Shown: piece by piece, positions 7,810-13,456 of the stretch
Position numbering within the stretch: the stretch's first letter is position 1
Layout: the number at the start of each line of letters is the position of its first letter
Assembly: GCF_004151105.1 (NCBI RefSeq)
Contig: NZ_PHRF01000042.1
Span: forward strand, 1 to 37,304
DNA length: 37,304 bases
Direction of reading: 5' to 3'
DNA from: Streptomyces sp. L-9-10
GTDB taxonomy: Bacteria; Actinomycetota; Actinomycetes; Streptomycetales; Streptomycetaceae
Made by a program: the position numbers and the translations under genes
Notes under the pieces: model-generated
What the model saw: the letters and a program-made list of their open reading frames with translations, nothing else
What the model was told of the DNA's origin: nothing
Databases searched by the model: none

Positions 7810-7817
7810 GTCAGGCG
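7803..7817. terminator. Short palindrome at the DUF397 stop codon
   Basis: CGCCTGA-G-TCAGGCG is a perfect 7-bp-arm palindrome that contains the DUF397 TGA. It lies between convergent genes and may end transcription, though the stem is short. Confidence 0.35.
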
Positions 7818-7857
7818 CTATCAGGTATGGCCGCCGCCCGCGGCAACGCGCCTACGG

Positions 7858-8586
7858 CTACGGCTCGACGATGTGCCGTAGATAGGCGTTCGGGTCGGCG
7901 AGATAGCGGCGCCAGTGATCCACGACACCGAGTTCCCGCCAGGCCACCCTCCGCATGCCGTGCGCGCCGACCTCGATGATGTCCGCGCCCGGCAGGGCGG
8001 TCAGCAGCGGGGAGTGCGTGGCGCAGATGACCTGGCCGCCCTCCTTCGCCAGCCGGTCGATGTGGCCGATCAGTTCGAGGCACGAAGAGAACGAGAGCGC
8101 CGCCTCCGGCTCGTCCATCACATAGAGCCCGGTGTGGAGGAATTTCCCCCGGAACGCGGCGAGAAAGCCCTCACCATGGCTGACCGAGTCCGGCGAGAAC
8201 CCCTCCCTGCCCAGGGCGTCCATCGCGGTCTCGGCCCGCAGGAAGAAGCCCTTGCGGGCCGACCAGCTGGTTGCCATGCGGCGCCCGCGCGCGCCCGCGT
8301 CGAACTTCATCCGCTCGCCGAGCGCCGACTTGCCACGCGGGGACGCGTAGCGCCAGTCGTGGGAGCCGCCGTAGGAGTCCAGACCGAACCCCTCCGCCAG
8401 CGCCTCGACCAACGTGGACTTCCCCGAACCGTTCTCACCGACCAGAAAGGTCACGGGCGTGGTGAAGCGCAGCCCTTCGTCGAGCAGCTGCCGGACGCAG
8501 GGCACCGACCACGGCCAGGCGTTCTCGTCGTACGAGGAGAGATGGGCATACGCGCGTTCGACAATCACCCGTGCAGTGTCGCCCAT
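7858..8586 (-). CDS. ABC/SMC-like AAA family ATPase
   Basis: This 242-aa stand-alone P-loop ATPase has Walker A GENGSGKST (about residue 50), a signature-like SHGEGF (about 137), Walker B YVMDEPEAALS (about 155) and the H-loop region CATHSPLL (about 190). These are the features of the AAA_21/OLD-like ATPases rather than a transporter subunit; there is no membrane segment or permease nearby. It is soluble. Its role may be DNA-, RNA- or defence-related, but no partner such as a nuclease is present. It ends 48 bp from the convergent DUF397 gene and starts 97 bp from the divergent GNAT gene. Confidence 0.85.
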   Translation of the reverse strand: MGDTARVIVERAYAHLSSYDENAWPWSVPCVRQLLDEGLRFTTPVTFLVGENGSGKSTLVEALAEGFGLDSYGGSHDWRYASPRGKSALGERMKFDAGARGRRMATSWSARKGFFLRAETAMDALGREGFSPDSVSHGEGFLAAFRGKFLHTGLYVMDEPEAALSFSSCLELIGHIDRLAKEGGQVICATHSPLLTALPGADIIEVGAHGMRRVAWRELGVVDHWRRYLADPNAYLRHIVEP

Positions 8587-8683
8587 GACACGGAGGACGT
8601 ACGGCTCCCCAGGGCCGTCACATCAGCTGGAACGCCCCCATATTCGGTTGCCTCCGGTCGGCCCGGTTGGATAGGAAGCCTGC

Positions 8684-9226
8684 ATGCTAAGGGGCAGCAA
8701 GGTCGGGCTCAGGGCCCGTCACGAGGACGACATTCCGATCCTGGAGGCCGAGCTCCACGCCGATGTCGCCGGCCACGCGCGGGCCGATGGCCGGCCGTGG
8801 CGGCCGATCACGCCCGGCTCGAAGAACTCGAAGTTCGCGGTGGACGACGAGGAGCAGCGGCACATCCCGTTCTCCGTGGTGGAGCTGGACGGCGGCACGC
8901 TGGTCGGCATCGCGGTGCTGTGGGACATCGACAACCACAACCGGTCCGCGCACATCGGGCTGGGGCTGCTGCCGTCCTCCCGAGGCCAGGGCTACGGCAC
9001 CGACGTGGTGGCGGTCATGTGCCACTACGGCTTCATCGTGCGCGGCCTGCACCGGCTACAGATCGAGACGCTGTCGGACAACGCCGCGATGCTGCGCTCC
9101 GCCGAGCGCAACGGCTTCGTCCGCGAGGGCGTGCTGCGCTCCTCGGCCTGGGTGATGGGCGAGTTCCTGGACGAGGTACTGCTCGGTCTCCTCGTCCAGG
9201 ACTGGAAGCACGACCCGAAGGGGTAG
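8684..9226 (+). CDS. GNAT acetyltransferase, RimJ/RimL type
   Basis: This is a 180-aa N-acetyltransferase. ATG 8684 is preceded by AGGAAG at 7 nt. The acetyl-CoA pyrophosphate-binding loop is SSRGQGYGTD (residues about 106-115). LQIETLSDNAAMLRSAERNG and FVREGVLR follow, typical of the RimJ/RimL/PaiA group that acetylates protein N-termini or small amines. It is cytosolic. It stands alone between a divergent ATPase and a convergent hypothetical gene; the substrate cannot be predicted. Confidence 0.9.
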   Translation: MLRGSKVGLRARHEDDIPILEAELHADVAGHARADGRPWRPITPGSKNSKFAVDDEEQRHIPFSVVELDGGTLVGIAVLWDIDNHNRSAHIGLGLLPSSRGQGYGTDVVAVMCHYGFIVRGLHRLQIETLSDNAAMLRSAERNGFVREGVLRSSAWVMGEFLDEVLLGLLVQDWKHDPKG

Positions 9227-9239
9227 GCGGGCGCCCGCC
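9226..9239. terminator. Palindrome between convergent genes
   Basis: GGCGGGC|GCCCGCC is a perfect 14-bp palindrome beginning at the last base of the GNAT stop. It lies in the 34-bp gap before the convergent 134-aa gene and could terminate from both sides. Confidence 0.4.
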
Positions 9240-9260
9240 GAGGCCGAGCACCCTCATCCG

Positions 9261-9665
9261 CTATCGCGCCGGACACGCGTACTCCGGGCGCACCCGGTGC
9301 GGACCGCACGCAACCAGATTGACGGAGAGGAAACGGCCACCCGTCAGCCACCAGCCCCCCACGAGATCCTCGCCGGCCGCCAGGCGTCGTACGAACTCCT
9401 CGCGGTCGGCCGTCGGAGCGTAGCTGCCCGTGAAAGTCTCGGCGTGATGTGCCAATTGCTCTGCGTACCAGTCCGCCGCCTCATCCGGCTCGGTGAACGT
9501 CGCCTCGATCCGGGCCGCGGATTTGAGGAGCCAGTCCGCGCTTTCCAGGGGCATCACCTGGGCGGACGGGAATTCCGGGTGTCCCGCGCGACGATGTGCG
9601 TCGCCCGGCTTCACCAGTACGTCTCCGTGACCGAGCCATACGTACGCGTGGTGGTGCGGCGCCAC
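9261..9665 (-). CDS. Unrecognised 134-aa protein next to the Cys-containing peptide
   Basis: The GTG at 9665 follows AAGGAGAG closely. The soluble protein begins MAPHHHAYVWLGHGDVLVKPG and contains two likely helices rich in Ala/Glu (ADWLLKSAARIEATFTEPDE, AADWYAEQLAHHAETF), then EEFVRRLAAGEDLVGGWWL and a C-terminal strand FLSVNLVACGPHR. I know no named domain for it. It lies 69 nt downstream of the 38-aa peptide gene and is probably in the same transcript. A role as an accessory or modifying protein for that peptide is only suggested by position. Confidence 0.75.
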   Translation of the reverse strand: MAPHHHAYVWLGHGDVLVKPGDAHRRAGHPEFPSAQVMPLESADWLLKSAARIEATFTEPDEAADWYAEQLAHHAETFTGSYAPTADREEFVRRLAAGEDLVGGWWLTGGRFLSVNLVACGPHRVRPEYACPAR

Positions 9666-9734
9666 TTCTCTCCTTGAGGTTCGGCAGGCGGCCCCGCCCC
9701 GATGTGCGAGGCCGCCCGGTTCAACGGTGTGCTG

Positions 9735-9851
9735 TTACTTCCGGCCGCAGCCATCGCCGTCGCCGCAGCCGCCGGAGGGGCTGCCGCCCTTGCCGTCGTC
9801 CTCGCCGGTGTCCTCTCCGCCGGCCTTGACCGGCTCCATCAGGTGTCGCAT
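9735..9851 (-). CDS. 38-aa Gly/Asp-rich peptide with C-terminal Cys pair (precursor-like)
   Basis: ATG 9851 has AGGAAG at 5-nt spacing; TAA lies at 9735-9737. The peptide begins MRHLMEPVKAGG, passes through an acidic Gly-rich middle (EDTGEDDGKGG) and ends in SPSGGCGDGDGCGRK. A charged leader-like half, a Gly-rich break and two Cys near the C-terminus resemble a ribosomally made peptide precursor. It could also be a small metal-binding protein. No lanthipeptide synthetase, radical-SAM maturase, YcaO or peptidase is next to it, so a RiPP assignment is not supported beyond its shape. The leader carries two hairpins. Confidence 0.6.
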   Translation of the reverse strand: MRHLMEPVKAGGEDTGEDDGKGGSPSGGCGDGDGCGRK

Positions 9852-9874
9852 GGTGACTTCCTGTGCCTTATCGA

Positions 9875-9976
9875 CGCCCGGTCCGTCCGGGCGAGCCGAT
9901 TGGTGCAGTGCTGGGCCCCTGTGGCCCGACCCGTTCCGGTCGGCAATTCCTTCGCCGGGAGTCCGGCCGGAACGGG
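9875..9976. promoter_or_regulatory. Two inverted repeats in the leader of the 38-aa peptide gene
   Basis: A 7-bp hairpin, CGCCCGG/CCGGGCG (9875-9881, 9887-9893), lies 24 nt upstream of the peptide start. Further up, a perfect 10-bp inverted repeat CCCGTTCCGG/CCGGAACGGG (9930-9939, 9967-9976) encloses a 27-nt loop with a smaller inner stem. They could be operators, an attenuator, or the terminator of the upstream small genes. Confidence 0.5.
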
Positions 9977-10070
9977 CGTATGCGTACCGTCCGGAGACGG
10001 TGATGCGACCCTGACCCGATGCGGTCGCCATGGGATGTGGGCGCCGGTTCTCCCGGTGCCGATTGCGCTC

Positions 10071-10259
10071 TCAGTCGGGGGGCCCGTAATCGGGGCACAG
10101 GGAATGCCCGCATTCACACGGGGGCCAGCGCAGTGCCGACCCGGGGACGAGGTCGGTGTTTTCCCCTCCGGGATCACACTTCGGTATGGCGAGGAGGCCG
10201 TCCGTCCCGAACTCCTCCGTCAGCTGGGCCAAGAGCTTCCGCGCCTTGCTGTGTGTCAT
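10071..10259 (-). CDS. 62-aa Cys-rich-tail hypothetical protein
   Basis: ATG 10259 overlaps the stop of the preceding gene by 4 nt (ATGA), so translation is coupled. The protein opens with a helix (MTHSKARKLLAQLTEEFGTD). It ends with PPCECGHSLCPDYGPPD, where three Cys and one His in CxCxHxxxC spacing could bind a metal. No named family is recognised. Third codon positions are strongly GC-biased on this strand, supporting it over the overlapping plus-strand frame. Confidence 0.6.
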   Translation of the reverse strand: MTHSKARKLLAQLTEEFGTDGLLAIPKCDPGGENTDLVPGSALRWPPCECGHSLCPDYGPPD

Positions 10260-10426
10260 TCCGCCTCTCGCCTCAGTCCGTGGAGTACGCGCTCCAGGAG
10301 CGCCTTCGTCACCGGGTCGTACATCCGGGGGACGGATTCGGGCACCAAGCGCCAGAAGCCACCGCTGTGGACCGTGGCCTCAAGTTCGGCCGTACGGCCC
10401 GCTGTTCCAGGGGCTTGCTCGCACAT
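10256..10426 (-). CDS. 56-aa hypothetical protein, first gene of the small-gene operon
   Basis: The stop at 10256-10258 overlaps the next start. The best start is ATG 10426 (MCEQAPGTAGRTAELEATVH). It has only a distant GGAAGG, so the start is uncertain; upstream extension would run under the divergent regulator. The C-terminal half, GGFWRLVPESVPRMYDPVTK and LLERVLHGL, looks like a short folded domain. Function is unknown. It is divergent from the XRE-TPR regulator, whose product is the natural candidate to control it. Confidence 0.5.
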   Translation of the reverse strand: MCEQAPGTAGRTAELEATVHSGGFWRLVPESVPRMYDPVTKALLERVLHGLRREAE

Positions 10427-10583
10427 ATTGGGGCTGTGCCTTCCGTCATCAAACGGCCACCCTCCGTAGTGGTGGCTGTGCTTCAGTGAACGACCGGGCA
10501 GGCGCAGGGGGGAGGAAAAGCCGGGGCAGCACGCGTCGGAGCCAACCGGAAATTTCGCAGTCGTCCGCTTCTGCCCCAGTGGC

Positions 10584-11888
10584 ATGACTGGCTACGGTGA
10601 AACGGTGGAGGCCAACCAGAAGCTCATGAGCCGCATGGATGAAGCGGGTTTCACGCAGAACGAGTTAGCCGAAGCGGTGAACGCCTATCTGCGTGCTCTC
10701 GGCCATGACGGGACCGTGAGTGACCGCACCGTGCGCAACTGGCTGACCGGAAAAACTCGCTGGCCCCATTCGCGGCAGAGGGAAGCGTTGGAGACAGTCT
10801 TCAACTGTCGGATCACCGAGCTGGGATTCGCGCCTCGGGGAAAACAAGTTTCGCCGTTTTCGGGACCATCGGAGGACCGAGTGCTTCGCCGCCACTTCAT
10901 GGGCGCATCGGCCGGAATCACTCTGGCCTCCGCCTCTGCCGTCCCCGCCCATGGTTACACCGCGCAACGACGGGTGGGGGCTGGCGACGTGGAGCGTCTG
11001 TTGAGCAAGTTCACGTCGCTCATCGTGAGCGACCATCGGTATGGCGGACAGCTCACTATCGAGAACCAAGCCTCCGGCTGTGCCGACGAAGCCCTGGCTC
11101 TTCAAAGGCGCGGCACCGCAAGCCAGCGGGTACGGGGTGCCCTGTATGCCTGCGCGGCTTCCTTCACCTCCAGCGCCATGTGGGCCGCCATCGACGGGCG
11201 CCGCTTCGACGAGGCACAGAGCTACTTCGACCGGGCAGCCAGCCTCGCCGCCATGTCTGGTGACAGCACCATCCAGTTCCGCATCTGGTCCCACGCAGGC
11301 AGTCTGTACCGGCACCTCGGGCGCCCTGCTGATGCCCTGGCGGCCAACGACGTAGCACGCAGTCTGCCTATCGCCCGCCGAGATCCATTCTTCGCCTCCC
11401 TCGGACACGCCCGTCACGCCGCTATCCATGGGCTTACCGGCAACGCCGTCGCTGTCCGACGGGTTCTTACCCATGCACAAGAGGCACTCGATCGTGCCGA
11501 TCCGAAGGAGTATCGGCCGGTATGGCTAAACGCGTTCTATGACCAAGCAGAGCTGGAGAGCTTGGCTCTTGCCGCCTACCTGAGCTTGGGTGACTTCGAG
11601 CAGGCCGAGGCCCATGCACACCGAAGTCTCGCTCTTCTCAGGCCGCACATGCACCGCACCCGAGCCATCACCACCGCGCGACTTGCGCACGCGCAACTTG
11701 GACAAGCAGATCTGGAACCGGCCATCGCAACTGCGATGTCCATTCCCACCGACGTTTTCACACGTCATCCGCGTGTTGCCAGATTGCTTGGCGACTTCGG
11801 TATCAAGCTGCACACCGCCGCACCATCCAGTTGGCAAAATCGCGCTTGGGACCAATACACCCACGATTTCCGAAGGACCAACAAGTGA
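10584..11888 (+). CDS. XRE-type HTH regulator with TPR region, TTA codon
   Basis: This is a 434-aa protein. ATG 10584 lacks a clear ribosome binding site; GTG 10605 is an alternative start. Residues about 12-75 form a HTH (FTQNELAEAVNAYLR, VSDRTVRNWLTGKTRWP). The rest is helical, TPR-like (FDEAQSYFDRAASLAAMSGD, SLYRHLGRPADALAANDVAR, LGDFEQAEAHAHRSLALLR). This design is common in Streptomyces regulators thought to respond to peptides or small signals. Codon 28 is TTA (10665-10667), which makes expression bldA-dependent. GC content is visibly lower than in flanking genes, suggesting horizontal acquisition. The GNAT gene starts inside its stop codon. Confidence 0.88.
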   Translation: MTGYGETVEANQKLMSRMDEAGFTQNELAEAVNAYLRALGHDGTVSDRTVRNWLTGKTRWPHSRQREALETVFNCRITELGFAPRGKQVSPFSGPSEDRVLRRHFMGASAGITLASASAVPAHGYTAQRRVGAGDVERLLSKFTSLIVSDHRYGGQLTIENQASGCADEALALQRRGTASQRVRGALYACAASFTSSAMWAAIDGRRFDEAQSYFDRAASLAAMSGDSTIQFRIWSHAGSLYRHLGRPADALAANDVARSLPIARRDPFFASLGHARHAAIHGLTGNAVAVRRVLTHAQEALDRADPKEYRPVWLNAFYDQAELESLALAAYLSLGDFEQAEAHAHRSLALLRPHMHRTRAITTARLAHAQLGQADLEPAIATAMSIPTDVFTRHPRVARLLGDFGIKLHTAAPSSWQNRAWDQYTHDFRRTNK

Positions 11889-12454
11889 CCACCAACGCCA
11901 TCGCACTACGCCATGCATTCGAAGTGCAACCCGTGTGGCACGAACTCATCGAGGTCTACGCCGAAGTACGCGCTGATCAGCTGCACCAACCGCACTATTC
12001 GGTGGAGCGATACGGCGAGAGGCTGGCCCGGCATGCGTCCGAGCCCGGATGGGAGGCCGTCATTGCGTACCACGGCCAAGAACCGGTGGGGTACGCCTAC
12101 GGGAATACGCTCCTGCCGGATGACCGCTGGTGGCGGCGTATGACCACCACCCTGCCCATTGGATGCACTGACAGGCCCACCCTGGCGTTGAAGGAGATCA
12201 TGCTCCTCAAGCCCTGGCGAGGCACCGGCACCGCCCTGCGGATTCATGACGAACTGCTCGCGCACCGGCCGGAGGAGCAGATCTCCCTCCTCGTGAACCC
12301 GCAGGCCGGGAACGGGAAAGTGAAGGCACTCTACGAGTCGTGGGGTTACGAGACGATCAGCGAGCAGCAGCCCTCCGCCGATGGACCCGTCCTCACCGCC
12401 ATGCTGCGCGCCATCCGGAGGACCGCACCCTCTTCGAGCGGTCCTCCGGAGTAG
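11885..12454 (+). CDS. GNAT acetyltransferase, translationally coupled
   Basis: This 189-aa protein starts at GTG 11885, overlapping the regulator's TGA (GTGA). It contains a GNAT-like core: GWEAVIAYHGQEPVGYAYG (strands 2-3), LALKEIMLLKPWRGTGTALR (strand 4 and acetyl-CoA loop, R-G-T-G-x-A) and NGKVKALYESWGYETI. It is soluble. The fixed pairing with an XRE-TPR regulator hints at a shared job, for instance acetylating a signal or the regulator, but this is inference. A perfect hairpin forms the last codons (12414-12450). Confidence 0.85.
   Translation: MTTNAIALRHAFEVQPVWHELIEVYAEVRADQLHQPHYSVERYGERLARHASEPGWEAVIAYHGQEPVGYAYGNTLLPDDRWWRRMTTTLPIGCTDRPTLALKEIMLLKPWRGTGTALRIHDELLAHRPEEQISLLVNPQAGNGKVKALYESWGYETISEQQPSADGPVLTAMLRAIRRTAPSSSGPPE
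12414..12450 (+). terminator. Terminator hairpin inside the end of the GNAT gene
   Basis: TCCGGAGGACCGC (12414-12426) and GCGGTCCTCCGGA (12438-12450) are perfect 13-bp arms with an 11-nt loop. They are followed by the TAG stop and GCAAAAC. The hairpin encodes the last residues of the GNAT protein. Confidence 0.65.
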
Positions 12455-12531
12455 CAAAACACCGCTTACCCGTAAGGGCACACCACGCCCGATGGCCTCG
12501 CCATGGCGGCTCGCCAAGACGTCTGTCGACG

Positions 12532-13272
12532 TCAGGCGGCGAAGCCTCCGTCGACGCTGATCGTCGTTCCGGTGATGTAGCGGGCGTCGGTGCCGGTCAG
12601 ATAGGTGACGGTGGCGGCGATGTCGTCCGGCTCGGCGTAGTGCCCCAGTGCGGTCAGCCCGCGGATCATGTCGGCGTTGGGTCCGTCGGCGGGGTTGGCA
12701 TCCGTATCGGTCGGGCCCGGGTGGACGAGGTTGACGGTGATGCCCCGTGGCCCCAGATCGCGCGCCAGGCCCTTGGTCATGCCGATGAGCGCGGTCTTGC
12801 TCATCGCGTACAGGCTGAACCCGGGGAACGGCGTCCGCTCGGCCACGTTGCTGCCGATGCTGACGATGCGTCCCCCGTTGCCCATGTGCCGTGCCGCGGC
12901 CTGCGAGGCCACGAACGGCGCCCGTACGTTCACCGCCATGGTCCGGTCGAACTCCGCCGGCCCGAGGTCCTCCGCCGGTCCGACCAGGAACACGCCGGCG
13001 TTGTTGACGAGCACATCGAGGGCGCCGAACGTTGCCGCCGCCTCGTCCACGGCCCCGGTCACCGCGGCGACGTCGGCACTGTCCGCCTTGATCGCCAGGC
13101 CCCGGCGGCCCTCCGCCCTGATGCGATCGACCACCTTGGCCGCACTCTCCGAGTCCCGTTCATAGGTCAGCACCACGTCGGTGCCTTCCCGCGCGAGCCG
13201 CAACGCCACGGCCGCGCCGATGCCACGGCTGCCGCCGGTGACCAGGGCTACTTTGACTTCGCTCTTGTTCAT
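12532..13272 (-). CDS. SDR-family oxidoreductase (FabG-like)
   Basis: This is a 246-aa classical short-chain dehydrogenase. ATG 13272 (MNKSEVKVALVTGG) gives the normal family length; a short GGAG lies directly upstream. The cofactor loop is TGGSRGIG (residues about 12-19), NNAG is near 90, and the catalytic Tyr and Lys lie in YAMSK, with Ser in SIGSN. The end, DARYITGTTISVDGGF, is typical of 3-oxoacyl-ACP-reductase-like enzymes. Acidic residues after the second strand are absent (TYERDS has Arg), which favours NADPH. The substrate is unknown. It converges on the GNAT gene. Confidence 0.93.
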   Translation of the reverse strand: MNKSEVKVALVTGGSRGIGAAVALRLAREGTDVVLTYERDSESAAKVVDRIRAEGRRGLAIKADSADVAAVTGAVDEAAATFGALDVLVNNAGVFLVGPAEDLGPAEFDRTMAVNVRAPFVASQAAARHMGNGGRIVSIGSNVAERTPFPGFSLYAMSKTALIGMTKGLARDLGPRGITVNLVHPGPTDTDANPADGPNADMIRGLTALGHYAEPDDIAATVTYLTGTDARYITGTTISVDGGFAA

Positions 13273-13389
13273 GGCTCCAGCGTGATCGCGAGCGGGCAAC
13301 ATGTCCGGCGGAAAACAGCCATGACGTTCGATCACCTCCCACCGCGCTCCCTCGCGTGCCCGGCACCTGTCCGACCGCGTCCGTCACCC

Positions 13390-13450
13390 CCCGAAAGGGC
13401 CCGGCCGACACCTGTTCGTGGTGGGTGTCGGCCGGGCTGCCCGTTTCGGG
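13390..13450 (-). terminator. Strong hairpin downstream of the PHP hydrolase
   Basis: The inner arms GCCCGGCCGACACC (13399-13412) and GGTGTCGGCCGGGC (13424-13437) are perfect. Outer arms CCCGAAA (13390-13396) and TTTCGGG (13444-13450) extend the stem. It lies just past the stop of the leftward hydrolase gene. Confidence 0.75.
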
Positions 13451-13456
13451 CCGTCG

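Noticed and set aside
9735..9851. Calling the 38-aa peptide a lanthipeptide or other named RiPP
   Set aside because: None of the defining maturation enzymes is present nearby; only the general precursor shape supports it.
9702..10469. 255-codon plus-strand frame over the small leftward genes
   Set aside because: No ribosome binding site and mixed composition; leftward frames have better codon bias, ribosome binding sites and an overlapping stop/start. Some doubt remains for the 56-aa ORF.
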